Shown: one piece after another, positions 17,726 through 27,355 of the stretch
Layout of the letters: the number at the start of each line of letters is the position of its first letter
How positions within the stretch are numbered: position 1 is the first letter of the stretch
Source: Pseudomonadota bacterium
GTDB taxonomy: Bacteria; Pseudomonadota; Gammaproteobacteria; Burkholderiales; Gallionellaceae
Assembly (NCBI GenBank): GCA_021782365.1
Contig: JAJXVB010000001.1
Location: forward strand, 248,001 to 312,000
DNA length: 64,000 nucleotides
Reading direction: 5' to 3'
The notes under the pieces: generated by a model
Database searches by the model: none
The model's input: only the letters and a program-made list of their open reading frames with translations
What the model was told of the DNA's origin: nothing
Program-made: the position numbers and the translations under genes

Positions 17726-19168
17726 ATGACAATTTCATCCGCATTTGACACCGCCCAGAAGATATTGCTTTCCCCCCATCTGATCGAGACCCGGCAGATC
17801 GAGCAGGTGTTCAACAGCATGCTCGCCCACCGTCTGGATTATGCGGACCTGTATTTCCAGTACAGCCGCGCCGAGAGCTGGTCGCTTGAAGAAGGCATCG
17901 TCAAATCTGGCAGCTTCAACATAGACCAGGGAGTCGGCGTCAGGGCCGTGAGCGGAGAGAAGACCGCGTTTGCCTATTCCGACGACATCAGCCTTGCCGC
18001 ACTGCAAAGCGCAGCTTCCGCCACTCGAGCGATCGCAAGCGCCGGCGGCAACCAGCGCGTGCCCTTGCTGCATCCAGGCAAAAGGCGCGAACTCTATCTT
18101 CCGGACGATCCGATCGCGAGCCTCAAGGACGCGGACAAGGTCGCGATGCTGGAGCGGCTGGAAAGTTATGCGCGCGCGCTCGACCCGCGCGTGGTTCAGG
18201 TGATCGCAGGCCTTGCAGGGGAATACGAGGCAGTGCTGGTCGCAAGAAGCGACGGCCTGATGAACGCGGACATAAGACCTCTGGTCAGGCTATCCCTGAC
18301 CGTCATCGTCGAGAGCAACGGCCGCCGCGAACAGGGATCGGCAGGAGGAGGCGGACGTTTCGGCTATGGCTATTTCGACGATGCGATGCTGCACCGCTAT
18401 GCAGAACAGGCAGTGCATCAGGCCACCGTCAATCTGGATGCCGAACCCGCTCCAGCCGGCAACATGACGGTCGTGCTCGGCAACGGCTGGCCCGGCATCC
18501 TCCTGCACGAGGCGATCGGCCACGGCCTGGAAGGGGACTTCAACCGCAAGGGCAGCTCGGCGTTCTCCGGTCGGGTGGGAGAACGAGTCGCGGCTGAAGG
18601 CGTGACTGTGGTCGATGACGGCACGATTCAGAACCGCAGAGGCTCGCTGCAGATGGACGACGAAGGAAATCCGCCGCAGTGCACGACGCTGATCGAGAAC
18701 GGCATCCTTAAGGGCTATCTTCAGGACAGCCTGAATGCGCGGCTGATGGGCGTTCCCGTCACCGGCAATGCAAGGCGCGAATCCTACGCGCATATCCCGC
18801 TGCCCCGCATGACCAACACCTACATGCTGGCAGGGGATAAGGATCCGGCCGAGATAATCGCCTCGGTCAAGCACGGCCTCTACGCGGTGAATTTCGCAGG
18901 CGGCCAGGTTGACATCACCAGCGGCAAATTCGTGTTCAGCACCGCCGAGGCCTACATGATAGAAGACGGCAAGGTCACGCATCCCGTCAAGGGCGCGACC
19001 CTGATCGGCAACGGACCTGATGTGCTGACGCGCATCTCGATGATAGGAAACGACATGGCGCTGGATCCTGGCGTGGGCACCTGCGGCAAGGAAGGCCAGA
19101 GCGTGCCCGTGGGGGTCGGTCAACCCACGGTCAGGATAGACGGCCTGACCGTCGGCGGCACAGTTTGA
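17726..19168 (+). CDS. tldD: Metalloprotease TldD
   Basis: The 480-residue protein has the TldD length and its metal site [11 protein letters not shown] (HExxxH), near residue 261. TldD forms a heterodimer with TldE/PmbA that degrades unfolded peptides, matures microcin-type peptides and affects CcdA stability. The glycine-rich segment [10 protein letters not shown] and the C-terminal [19 protein letters not shown] are typical. No pmbA/tldE gene lies in this window. It follows the amidase after 34 nt and is probably co-transcribed with the reductase-like gene 21 nt downstream. Confidence 0.95.
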   Translation: MTISSAFDTAQKILLSPHLIETRQIEQVFNSMLAHRLDYADLYFQYSRAESWSLEEGIVKSGSFNIDQGVGVRAVSGEKTAFAYSDDISLAALQSAASATRAIASAGGNQRVPLLHPGKRRELYLPDDPIASLKDADKVAMLERLESYARALDPRVVQVIAGLAGEYEAVLVARSDGLMNADIRPLVRLSLTVIVESNGRREQGSAGGGGRFGYGYFDDAMLHRYAEQAVHQATVNLDAEPAPAGNMTVVLGNGWPGILLHEAIGHGLEGDFNRKGSSAFSGRVGERVAAEGVTVVDDGTIQNRRGSLQMDDEGNPPQCTTLIENGILKGYLQDSLNARLMGVPVTGNARRESYAHIPLPRMTNTYMLAGDKDPAEIIASVKHGLYAVNFAGGQVDITSGKFVFSTAEAYMIEDGKVTHPVKGATLIGNGPDVLTRISMIGNDMALDPGVGTCGKEGQSVPVGVGQPTVRIDGLTVGGTV

Positions 19169-19189
19169 ATTTGAAAGCGGAGCTTGATT

Positions 19190-20509
19190 ATGACTTCACC
19201 AGTTGCACTGAGAGACATTCCTAAAACAAACATTTTTCGCAAGGGCGATGTCTTCGTGCTGTTCGGAGAACTGTTCGGCAGAGGCTATGCAAACGGCCTT
19301 GTCAACGAGGCGAGAAAGGCCGGCATGACGCTGATCGGCATAACGGTTGGCCGCCGCGACGAGAACAATGCACTGCGCAAATTGACAGACGAGGAGCTCG
19401 CAATCGCTGAAGCCAACCTCGGCGGACGCATCATCAACGTGCCGCTGATGGCGGGATTCGACCTCGATTCGCCCGAAGGCACGCCTACCCCAACAGACCT
19501 TCTCGCCGACATGACATTGAAGAGCTGGCAGGAAGACCGACTCGACTGGACGCACATCGAAAAATGCCGCAAGGTGGGTGTTGCGCGTTTCAGGGATTCT
19601 GTGGACCAGGCGATGCGGGAACTCGATGGCATGATAGAGGACGGCAAAAACGTTTTCTTCGCGCACACCATGGCGGGCGGCATCCCCAAGGTCAAGGTTT
19701 TCCTCGCGATCGCCAATCGCATCTACAAGGGGCGCGGGGAGCGCTTCATGTCTTCTCGCGCGCTTCTGGACAGCGATCTTGGCAAGCTGATCCTGATGAA
19801 TTTCGACGAGGTCACCGCGAACACCTTCCAGCACCTGATAGACGGCAGCGCTGCGATCCGCAGCCGCATGGAGAAGACAGGAGGCCAGGTGCGCTATTCT
19901 GCCTATGGCTATCACGGCACGGAGATACTGATAGACGGAAGATACCAGTGGCAGACCTACACCAACTACACCCAGGGCTATGCCAAGATGCGCCTCGAGG
20001 ATATCGCAAGGTCAGCCTGGGAAAAGGGCGTTGTAGCGACCGTCTACAACTGCCCTGAGATACGCACCAATTCTTCCGACATCTTCGTGGGCGTGGAGCT
20101 CTCGCTTTTCCCTCTTCTCAAGGCGCTGCAAAAGGAAGGCGACGGCGCATGGGCGAATGAACAGTGGAAGGCCTGTCAGGCGCTCCTGCAGGAAGGCGTT
20201 TCTTTGGATAGCCTCCTGAAAAAAATCGAGGACTACAACGTCAGCGACGTGATGATGCGGTTCCGCGACTTTGCAGCATGGCCCATGGACAACTCGGCGG
20301 AGCTCGCCGATGTGATGATAGGCACATCCGAAGAGATCACCCACATGCATGTCAACCGAAGCGAACTGGTCGCAGGACATCTGAGCTCGCTGGTGCTGGA
20401 TGGCACGGGCCCCCTGATGTTCCATGAGAGCTCGAATCCTTCGGGCCCCGTGCTCTGGCTAAACCACGACATCATCGCAAAACAGCTAAACCTGATGCAT
20501 AGCGCTTGA
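19190..20509 (+). CDS. FabI/FabMG-like NAD(P)-dependent reductase (tentative)
   Basis: The 439-residue protein begins at the ATG at 19190, with GGAG 7 nt upstream; a TTG two codons earlier is possible. The N-terminus reads as a nucleotide-binding Rossmann unit (VFVLFGELFGRGYANGLVNE, residues 22-41, followed by LIGITVGRRDEN). The segment YTNYTQGYAKMRLE resembles the Tyr-Lys catalytic region of enoyl-ACP reductases (Y-x-x-x-G-x-AK). At about 440 residues it is far longer than FabI, and I recall similar proteins being labelled FabMG-family enoyl reductases. It is cytoplasmic, between tldD and a secreted nuclease. The reaction is not proven by sequence. Confidence 0.5.
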   Translation: MTSPVALRDIPKTNIFRKGDVFVLFGELFGRGYANGLVNEARKAGMTLIGITVGRRDENNALRKLTDEELAIAEANLGGRIINVPLMAGFDLDSPEGTPTPTDLLADMTLKSWQEDRLDWTHIEKCRKVGVARFRDSVDQAMRELDGMIEDGKNVFFAHTMAGGIPKVKVFLAIANRIYKGRGERFMSSRALLDSDLGKLILMNFDEVTANTFQHLIDGSAAIRSRMEKTGGQVRYSAYGYHGTEILIDGRYQWQTYTNYTQGYAKMRLEDIARSAWEKGVVATVYNCPEIRTNSSDIFVGVELSLFPLLKALQKEGDGAWANEQWKACQALLQEGVSLDSLLKKIEDYNVSDVMMRFRDFAAWPMDNSAELADVMIGTSEEITHMHVNRSELVAGHLSSLVLDGTGPLMFHESSNPSGPVLWLNHDIIAKQLNLMHSA

Positions 20510-21231
20510 TGCTTCCGGTCAGACTCTTCGCGCTTGCGGCCCTCCTCTCATGCGAGCTCGCTTTCGCTGGCGGCTTCGATTCATGCAGGAACGAGTTCGC
20601 CAACGGCAGCCCTCCCGTGATTCCCCATGTCGAGAGGCTGGAAGCGCGCGCGCTCTGCTTCGACGAGTTTGCGGTGCTGCACTCGGGACTTAGCCATACT
20701 CCGGTCTACGTCGCGGAGCGGCTAAACGCCAGACTTCTGCTCGATGCCAGATACAATCACAGGACGAACAGATTCTTTGCGGACGCGAGGCTGCCGAGGT
20801 CCGAGCGCGCGGAGCTGAACGACTATCGCGGTTCCGGATACGACAGGGGCCACATGGCGCCTGCAGGAGACATGGCGACCGAGGAGGCGATGGCCCAGAG
20901 CTTTTCCCTTGCAAACATGGTTCCGCAGGCTCCCGTCAACAACCGGAAAGCCTGGGCAAGCATAGAGAAGGCGACAAGGCATTACGCGATGCGCGCGGCA
21001 GGCGACGTCTATGTGATCACGGGGCCTGTGTTCGACAGGGCGCCTCCCACCATTGGAGAGGATCATGTCTGGGTTCCACAGCATCTTTTCAAGCTGGTCT
21101 ACGACCCATCGACCCACCGCACCTGGGCGCACTGGCTGGACAACAGCGATGATGCGCGGGTCGGCAAGCCGATCAGCTATGAGGAACTGGTGCGGCGCAC
21201 CGGCATCGAGTTTTTGCCAGCCAGGTCCTGA
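20509..21231 (+). CDS. Secreted DNA/RNA non-specific endonuclease
   Basis: The 240-residue protein starts at an ATG that overlaps the preceding stop (TGATG). Residues 1-21 form a signal peptide (MLPVRLFALAALLSCELAFA). The NUC family motif YDRGHMAPAGDM, near residue 111, carries the catalytic histidine and metal-site context of the NucA/Serratia nuclease family, and NMVPQAPVNNRKAW downstream contains the conserved Asn. Such enzymes cut DNA and RNA without sequence specificity, for nutrient scavenging or DNA removal. It is probably periplasmic or secreted. The gene ends 1 nt before a convergent gene. Confidence 0.9.
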   Translation: MLPVRLFALAALLSCELAFAGGFDSCRNEFANGSPPVIPHVERLEARALCFDEFAVLHSGLSHTPVYVAERLNARLLLDARYNHRTNRFFADARLPRSERAELNDYRGSGYDRGHMAPAGDMATEEAMAQSFSLANMVPQAPVNNRKAWASIEKATRHYAMRAAGDVYVITGPVFDRAPPTIGEDHVWVPQHLFKLVYDPSTHRTWAHWLDNSDDARVGKPISYEELVRRTGIEFLPARS

Positions 21232-21232
21232 T

Positions 21233-21805
21233 TCAACGGGCGACGATGCTGCCGTTGCTCTCCCTGACCTGGGAGCCCACCGAAAAACCCGGATCCTTGT
21301 CGAAGTCGAAGGTCTTCTCGTCCCCGTTCTCGAATCTCACCGCAACGCGCCATGTCTTGGCCGACTTCACCCTCTGTTCGATCTCATGTCCCGCATAGGC
21401 GCCGCCCGCCGCTCCGGCAAGGGTCGCGATGTCCTTGCCGGTGCCGCCTCCCACCTGGTGGCCCAGCAATGCGCCAGCCACGCCGCCTGCGATAAGCCCA
21501 AGCGGACCGCCCTCGCCTTTCTTCTCGACCACATCAACCGAAATCACGCGGCCGCAGTCGGAACAGGCTGCCGTAGCCGAGGTCGAGGAGCGCTCGGACT
21601 TCGCTTTAGCGAGCGCCTTGTTGTATTCGTCCTTCGCATCGCGCAGGCACTGCATCCTTATGCTGGAAGTGGATTCGTCTGCGCAAAGCTTCCTGTCTTC
21701 CGCATAGCGGGTTTCTGCGGCCTTCTTTGCAGCCGCATAATCCGACTCTGCGGCCCAGACGGCATTGGAAAAGAGGATTGAAGCCATCAAGATAAAGAGT
21801 TTCAT
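21233..21805 (-). CDS. Glycine-zipper 2TM domain envelope protein
   Basis: The 190-residue protein starts at the ATG at 21805, which has a near-perfect AAGGAGG 5 nt upstream; an earlier frame start is rejected. Residues 1-18 are a Sec signal peptide (MKLFILMASILFSNAVWA) without a lipobox. An Ala/Lys-rich helical segment with three cysteines follows, then a CxxC pair (ACSDCGRV). The glycine-zipper region (LGLIAGGVAGALLGHQVGGG and ATLAGAAGGAYAGHEIE) is of the 17-kDa surface antigen type. The C-terminus (WRVAVRFENGDEKTFDF) is a short beta domain. Envelope location is predicted, function unknown. Confidence 0.8.
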   Translation of the reverse strand: MKLFILMASILFSNAVWAAESDYAAAKKAAETRYAEDRKLCADESTSSIRMQCLRDAKDEYNKALAKAKSERSSTSATAACSDCGRVISVDVVEKKGEGGPLGLIAGGVAGALLGHQVGGGTGKDIATLAGAAGGAYAGHEIEQRVKSAKTWRVAVRFENGDEKTFDFDKDPGFSVGSQVRESNGSIVAR

Positions 21806-21899
21806 TTTTACCTCCTTGAGTTGACAGAACGCTGCCATGGTAGAACAAAACCATGTTCATTACAAAACGGAGGAAAAAACGTATAGCCTGTTTAGAGCA

Positions 21900-22508
21900 T
21901 CAGGCTGCAGCGCCCAAATGCTCGCCGATCAGGCGGGCGACTTGGGGTGCGAGTTTCACGACGAGATCGTGCCTTCCGCCCTGAAGCACCTGCAGACGGC
22001 TATGGGGGAGCAAAGCTTCAAGACGCCTGCCCACCGATATCGGACTGAGCGGATCTTCATCGCCCCATAACAGCAGCGCCGGCGCCTCGATGGACGGGAT
22101 GCGAGCGGAGAGATCCTCGAGATAATCGGCAAACCAGGAGGGCGCTTGCGGATTGGCCTTCCAGAACGAACCCCTCCAGTCTTCGGCATCCGACATGTCT
22201 ATGCCACCCGAGGTCACCGCAAGAACGATGTGGGTCAGCAATTCCGGGCGCTCGAGCGCGGCAGAGACTGCGATGACGCCGCCCATGGACTGCGCAATCA
22301 GGGCGCATGGTTGATCCATCTGGTCGGTTGCGATGCGCACAAGGTCTGAGAGGCTTGAAATGCCGGGATCTCTTGGCACCCCGTCGAATCCCGGCCAGCC
22401 CAGCAATGCGCGCTTCGCGGGATGCACCAATAAATCCGAAACAGGGCGCCAGAAATCCGGGCTCCCGGCAGCGCCAGGCAGAAATATCAGCTTGGTTGGA
22501 CTAGCCAT
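21900..22508 (-). CDS. Alpha/beta hydrolase
   Basis: The 202-residue protein has the alpha/beta hydrolase fold. It starts FLPGAAGSPDFW (oxyanion region), the nucleophile serine is in LIAQSMGGVIA, an aspartate in LLLWGDEDPLSP and a C-terminal histidine in QGGRHDLV complete the triad. The ATG at 22508 is preferred to a TTG four codons earlier that overlaps the chemoreceptor's stop. It lacks a signal peptide. The lipid or ester substrate cannot be told. It is probably co-transcribed with the chemoreceptor gene 8 nt upstream. Confidence 0.8.
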   Translation of the reverse strand: MASPTKLIFLPGAAGSPDFWRPVSDLLVHPAKRALLGWPGFDGVPRDPGISSLSDLVRIATDQMDQPCALIAQSMGGVIAVSAALERPELLTHIVLAVTSGGIDMSDAEDWRGSFWKANPQAPSWFADYLEDLSARIPSIEAPALLLWGDEDPLSPISVGRRLEALLPHSRLQVLQGGRHDLVVKLAPQVARLIGEHLGAAA

Positions 22509-22516
22509 TCTGACTG

Positions 22517-24148
22517 TCAAGTCACCTTGAACTTTCCCGCGATTGAAAGGAGAGACGATGCAAGATGCTCGAGATGCCGGATCTCATCGCCGCTCCTGTC
22601 GATCGCCATGCTGTTTTCCTCGGCCATCTGGGATATCCTCTCCACATGTCTTGCAATGTCATCGCTCGCGGTTCTCTGCTCGTTGACCGAGACGTTTATG
22701 CCGCTGACTCCCTGATCCGCCTCGGTCGCAGAAACATCCGCCTCCGTGAGAACAGAGGTGACGTCGGACAGGGCGGAGCTGGTAGCGCGCAGCGAGTCTA
22801 CCCCATCCTTGATCGCTCCACCCACCTTTTCGGATTGTTCACCCAGGGTCCGGGTGACCGTATCGATCTCGCTGGCGGCCTTGGCCGATTTCTCGGCAAG
22901 CTTGCGCACTTCATCTGCGACCACCGCAAACCCCCTTCCCTGCTCTCCCGCCCTCGCTGCCTCTATCGCCGCATTCAACGCCAGCAGATTGGTCTGATCG
23001 GCGATGTCCTTGACCTGCCTTGCCATGCCGGTGATGTAATCGGTGCTCTGGACGAAATGCAGTATCGATTCCTCTATGCCCTGAACCGCCTTCTCCACCG
23101 CGCTGATGTCCCGCGTCAGATCGGATATCTTGCTGTTGCCCTGCTGGGTCTTTTCGAGGCCCCGAGCGGAAAGACGCCTCACCTCCTGGGCGCTATCGGC
23201 AACGGAAGCGATGCTGACCGCCATCTGCTCGACAGCCGCCGCCATCGAGGAAGCCGCTTCGGACTGCTGCTGCGAAGCGGATATCACGCTCGATGAATTG
23301 CTCGAAAGGCTGCTTGCGGCATTTGATACCGTGCCGGCCGAATCCCTGATCTCCGAGATGATGCCGCCAAGGTTGGTCCTTATCCTCTCCGCACTCGCCG
23401 CAATCTTCCCGAGCTCGTCCCCGGACTTGTATTTGAGCGGGTGGGAGAAGTCGCCATGCGCCAGCGCATCGAGCTCTCTGACCAGTTCCTTTGCAGGAAC
23501 GATGATGTGTTTTCTGATCATCGAAAGATAAATGATGAATGCAATCAGGGCGGACAGTCCTATCAACGCGATGCTGATGAACATGCCGCGTTTTCCCTTC
23601 GCCTCCGCCTCGCTTGCAGCCTGAACTGCTGCAGATCCGATCTCTTTCGCGGCATCGCTGAGATCATCGGTCGGCGCGCGGTCCATGCCCTTCACCGCGC
23701 CGTCTCCGGCCCTGATGTCGAAATTCGCATCCTTGTAGGCTTGAAGCCCCTTTCGATAGGCGGTACCCATTTCCTGGTGGGCCTGGCTGAATTTCTTCAG
23801 CATGTCCTGCGCGACGGGATCGTAGTCCAGCTTCTGGATCAGGGATTGCGCCCCTTCATCGACCCTGCTCTCCTGCTTCTGGAAATTCCCCCAGTATTTT
23901 TCAAGTGATGCAGGATCGCTGCCGCGCAGGAGCGTATCCTTCCATTCCTGGACCTGTTTCTTGAAGTCGAGCTGGATTTCGCTTATCTGCCTCTCGTTGG
24001 CATTGCGCATTTCGACCTTGTGCGTGAAATCCTCTATGCTGTTCCATGCCTGCCAGTAGCCCGAAAGGGCCGCCGTCAGCACGAAAACCGTGCCAGCCCC
24101 CGATATCATCAGGAGCTTGTTGCGTATGCTTTTCTTGATCGCGTCCAC
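22517..24148 (-). CDS. Methyl-accepting chemotaxis protein
   Basis: The 543-residue transmembrane receptor has a first membrane helix at about residues 12-32, a periplasmic four-helix sensor-like region (about 33-190), a second helix near 196-214, a HAMP segment with [20 protein letters not shown], and a long cytoplasmic signalling coiled coil. The CheA/CheW-contact hairpin is [20 protein letters not shown], followed by [16 protein letters not shown]. It signals to a flagellar or other chemosensory kinase; no che genes are in the window. There is no recognisable ligand-specific domain and no C-terminal CheR-tethering pentapeptide. Confidence 0.93.
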   Translation of the reverse strand: MDAIKKSIRNKLLMISGAGTVFVLTAALSGYWQAWNSIEDFTHKVEMRNANERQISEIQLDFKKQVQEWKDTLLRGSDPASLEKYWGNFQKQESRVDEGAQSLIQKLDYDPVAQDMLKKFSQAHQEMGTAYRKGLQAYKDANFDIRAGDGAVKGMDRAPTDDLSDAAKEIGSAAVQAASEAEAKGKRGMFISIALIGLSALIAFIIYLSMIRKHIIVPAKELVRELDALAHGDFSHPLKYKSGDELGKIAASAERIRTNLGGIISEIRDSAGTVSNAASSLSSNSSSVISASQQQSEAASSMAAAVEQMAVSIASVADSAQEVRRLSARGLEKTQQGNSKISDLTRDISAVEKAVQGIEESILHFVQSTDYITGMARQVKDIADQTNLLALNAAIEAARAGEQGRGFAVVADEVRKLAEKSAKAASEIDTVTRTLGEQSEKVGGAIKDGVDSLRATSSALSDVTSVLTEADVSATEADQGVSGINVSVNEQRTASDDIARHVERISQMAEENSMAIDRSGDEIRHLEHLASSLLSIAGKFKVT

Positions 24149-24279
24149 GTCCCCTCCTCACCCCGTTTCAATCCATGTTATCGGCATCACATTGCGAACC
24201 TTTAGATTCGAAGTCCTCCCAAGACAGCCTCAATCGGGTTAATATTCCCCGCTTCCCATCACTCCCTGATTCAAGCACG

Positions 24280-25113
24280 ATGACCTCTGTTCGCACCATT
24301 GCCCTGACCATGCTTGCGATGATCGCGTTCGCGGCCAATTCCCTGCTTTGCCGGGCCGCACTGAAGCACACTGCCATCGACGCTGCGACCTTCACGTCGG
24401 TCAGACTGATGTTTGGCGCAGCGATACTCTATGTGATCGCCGCGATGAACCGGAACAAGGGGCAGGGCAACTGGATTTCCGCGCTGATGCTTTTCGTCTA
24501 TGCAGCGGGTTTTTCCTTTGCATACGTGAAGCTTTCCGCCGCAACGGGCGCGCTGTTGCTGTTCGGCGCCGTCCAGGCGTCGATGATAAGCTATGGCATG
24601 CTGAAGGGGGAACGCTTCAAAAAAATGCAGGCAGCAGGCCTCATGCTCGCGCTGGCGGGACTCGTGATCCTTCTGCTGCCGGGCATCTCAGCCCCTCCTC
24701 TTGGGGCCTCCTTGCTGATGCTGATCGCAGGCGTAGCCTGGGGCATCTATTCGCTGAAAGGACGCGGAAAGGGGAATCCCATCGGCGTGACAGCGGGCAA
24801 CTTCCTCTATGCAATCCCCGCGGCTGCAGCATTGAGCCTCATGATGCATGGCAGCCTATCGATAGACAAGGCGGGATTTCTTTACGCCGCCGCATCGGGC
24901 GCACTGGCTTCCGGCCTGGGCTATGCGATCTGGTACACCGTACTTCCCATGCTCAGGGCAACCCATGCTGCGACCATACAGCTCAGCGTGCCGGTGATCG
25001 CGGCGCTTGGCGGCATCGCCTTCCTGGGCGAGCCGCTAAACTTTCGCCTTGTCATCGCCTCGATCGCAACCCTGGGCGGAATCGCGCTGGTGATCATGGA
25101 GCGCAGAACCTAG
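24280..25113 (+). CDS. EamA/DMT family transporter
   Basis: The 277-residue protein begins at the ATG at 24280; the longer frame would prepend 35 hydrophilic residues. It shows about ten hydrophobic helices arranged as two EamA repeats (for example MLAMIAFAANSLLCRAAL near residue 9 and GASLLMLIAGVAWGIYSLKG in the second half). The C-terminal half-repeat ends with the typical PVIAALGGIAFLGEPL. DMT exporters move small metabolites and amino acids out of the cytoplasm; the substrate cannot be predicted. It converges with the ABC exporter operon, overlapping by 4 nt. Confidence 0.85.
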   Translation: MTSVRTIALTMLAMIAFAANSLLCRAALKHTAIDAATFTSVRLMFGAAILYVIAAMNRNKGQGNWISALMLFVYAAGFSFAYVKLSAATGALLLFGAVQASMISYGMLKGERFKKMQAAGLMLALAGLVILLLPGISAPPLGASLLMLIAGVAWGIYSLKGRGKGNPIGVTAGNFLYAIPAAAALSLMMHGSLSIDKAGFLYAAASGALASGLGYAIWYTVLPMLRATHAATIQLSVPVIAALGGIAFLGEPLNFRLVIASIATLGGIALVIMERRT

Positions 25114-26222
25114 TACATGCGATGCCTGAAAAGCCAGCTCGCCAGGGCAAGCGTTGCCGCACCGATCACGGCCATCGGCCAGAACTGATCCATCAAGACG
25201 TCGAAACCCGCTCCTTCCAGGAACACCTTGCGCAATATCACCAGGAAATAACGCAAGGGGTCGATCAGCGTGACCATCTGAACGACATGCGGCATGTTGG
25301 CGATCGGGGTCGCGAATCCCGAAAGGATCACGGCAGGAACCATGAAAAGAAATGCGCCCAACAACCCCTGCTGCTGCGTCACCGCAAGCGACGAGATGAG
25401 CATGCCAGACCCCACACCCGAAACCAGGAAGAGCGACAGCCCCGCATAGAACGCAGGGAGACTGCCGAGCAACGGCACGTCGAACCACTTCGTCGCGATC
25501 AGCAGGATCACGCTTGCCTGTATCAATCCGATGATGAAGCCTGGCAAAGCCTTTCCGAGCAGGATCTCTCCGGGGCGAAACGGCGTGACCAGAAGCTGGT
25601 CGAAGGTTCCCTGTTCGCGCTCCCGTGCGACCGTCAACGCCGTGACCAGCATGGTGGTCACCAGTGTCAGCATGCCGATGATGCCGGGGATGAAGAACCA
25701 GCGGCTCTCCAGGTTGGGGTTGAACCATGCGCGCACATCGAGCTTCGCGGGCGCATTCTCGAGGCCGTGGTCCTTGATCCATTGCGTGTTGAATCTCTCG
25801 ACGATGGTGCTCACATAGTTCAGCACGATCATCGCGGTGTTAGAGTCCCTCCCGTCCACGATCACCTGGAGCGGAGCACCCTTGTTTGAAAGCAGGTCGG
25901 AGCTGAAACGGGGGCCTATGTGTATCACCATCAACACGCCCCGGCTGTCGACCAGGGGCGCGATCTGCTCCTCGGACTGCAGGGTCGCCGCGCGGCGAAA
26001 TGCGGGTGCGCCATCGAAGGCGGCGACCAGTTCGCGGGATGCGATGCCTTTGTCCTCGTTGTAGAGCGCATACTGGACATCCTTTAGATCGAAGGTCGCC
26101 GCATAGCCGAATACCAGGAGCTGTATCATCGGCGGGGCGATGAGCACGAGCCGGCTCTTTGGGTCCTTCAAAAGCGCGAGGAACTCCTTGTAGATCAGGG
26201 CGATCATGCGCGTCAGCATCAC
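25110..26222 (-). CDS. ABC-2 type permease (YbhR-like)
   Basis: The 370-residue membrane protein has one N-terminal helix, a large periplasmic loop (about residues 45-175) and five C-terminal helices. REREQGTFDQLLVTP is the conserved coupling segment of ABC-2 permeases. It is the last gene of a four-gene operon ending after the second permease (4-nt overlap). With the neighbouring ATPase and HlyD-type protein it should form a YbhGFSR-like exporter. In E. coli this family transports drugs such as cefoperazone and cations. The true substrate here is unknown. Confidence 0.88.
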   Translation of the reverse strand: MMLTRMIALIYKEFLALLKDPKSRLVLIAPPMIQLLVFGYAATFDLKDVQYALYNEDKGIASRELVAAFDGAPAFRRAATLQSEEQIAPLVDSRGVLMVIHIGPRFSSDLLSNKGAPLQVIVDGRDSNTAMIVLNYVSTIVERFNTQWIKDHGLENAPAKLDVRAWFNPNLESRWFFIPGIIGMLTLVTTMLVTALTVAREREQGTFDQLLVTPFRPGEILLGKALPGFIIGLIQASVILLIATKWFDVPLLGSLPAFYAGLSLFLVSGVGSGMLISSLAVTQQQGLLGAFLFMVPAVILSGFATPIANMPHVVQMVTLIDPLRYFLVILRKVFLEGAGFDVLMDQFWPMAVIGAATLALASWLFRHRMY

Positions 26223-27355
26223 TCAAGCCTCTTCTTCGATTTTCGCCAAGTGATGCTCATGAAAAAAACCGCCATCACGATCAGCGCGAACGCGTTGGGC
26301 AGCAGCACGGACCACACGTTCCCGGCCATGAAGAGGGTCTGGACGATGGAGACGAAATAGCGCGCGACGATCAGATGCGTGATGAACTGCACTATCGAAG
26401 GCATGCTGTCTATGTCGAAGATGAAACCGGAGAGCAGGAAGGCGGGAAGGAAGGTGCCGACGATCGCGATCTGACCCGCGACGAACTGGTTTCTGGCCAT
26501 GGTGGAAATCGCAAGCCCCATGCCGAGCGCCGCGAAGAGAAAGAGCGAGGCGCATATCAGGAGTATCCAGAAGGACCCCACGAGAGGCACGCCGAAGAGC
26601 CAGACTGCAAGGCCCACGCTCAAGAGCATGCCTCCCGTACCCAACGCGAAATATGCGATGATCTTGCCAAGCAACACTTCGGTCATCGAGACAGGGGTCA
26701 CGAGCAGCGCCTCCAGGGTTCCCCGCTCCCATTCCCTCGCCATCACAAGCGCCGTGAGCAGCGTGCCGATCAGGGTCATGATGATCGCGACCAATCCTGG
26801 CACAAGGAAGTTGCGGCTCTTCACGTCGGCGTTATACCAAACGCGCTCTTCGAGCTTTACCGGCATCACCATGTCGCGCCCCGCGGCCTTTGCCCGCCTG
26901 TCTAGCCACTTCACCCATACGCCCTGCAGATATCCCTGGGTCAGGCGCGCGGTGTTGGCATCCACGCCGTTGACGATGATCTGTATGTCCGCACCTTCCC
27001 GGCTTGAAAGCTGCTTTGCAAAATCCGCTCTCAGATGCACGATGGCATTCACCCTTCCCTCGCGCATCGCTTCCTCGGCGGAAGCCATATTGAGGAAACG
27101 GCGCGGCACGAAGTAATGGCTGCCTTCGATGGAGGAAAAGAAATCGTCGCTGTCCAGCGTCGGCTGCTCCGCCACCAGTGCGACAGGCAGATGGTCCGCG
27201 TCAAGCGAAACGCCGAAACCGAAAAGTACCAGAAGGAATAGCGGCATCAGGAATGCGATCGCGATGCTGCTGGGGTCACGCGCGATCTGCAAGAACTCCT
27301 TCTTCACAAGCCCTCTTAGCCGCATGAGGCTGCCGCCGCGCGTAATTTCCTTCAT
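26219..27355 (-). CDS. ABC-2 type permease (YbhS-like)
   Basis: The 378-residue protein has the same topology as its neighbour: a first helix near residue 25 (SIAIAFLMPLFLLVLFGFGV), a periplasmic loop and a C-terminal block of five helices, with WERGTLEALLVTPVSMTEVL as the coupling motif. The ATG at 27355 overlaps the end of the ATPase gene (ATGA); M11 is an alternative start. Two permeases with one tandem ATPase match the YbhF-YbhS-YbhR layout. Confidence 0.88.
   Translation of the reverse strand: MKEITRGGSLMRLRGLVKKEFLQIARDPSSIAIAFLMPLFLLVLFGFGVSLDADHLPVALVAEQPTLDSDDFFSSIEGSHYFVPRRFLNMASAEEAMREGRVNAIVHLRADFAKQLSSREGADIQIIVNGVDANTARLTQGYLQGVWVKWLDRRAKAAGRDMVMPVKLEERVWYNADVKSRNFLVPGLVAIIMTLIGTLLTALVMAREWERGTLEALLVTPVSMTEVLLGKIIAYFALGTGGMLLSVGLAVWLFGVPLVGSFWILLICASLFLFAALGMGLAISTMARNQFVAGQIAIVGTFLPAFLLSGFIFDIDSMPSIVQFITHLIVARYFVSIVQTLFMAGNVWSVLLPNAFALIVMAVFFMSITWRKSKKRLE

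Noticed and set aside
24348-25889. 513-codon plus-strand frame over the EamA gene and the first permease
   Set aside because: Runs in another frame over real genes on both strands; Arg/His-rich composition typical of GC-rich shadow frames.
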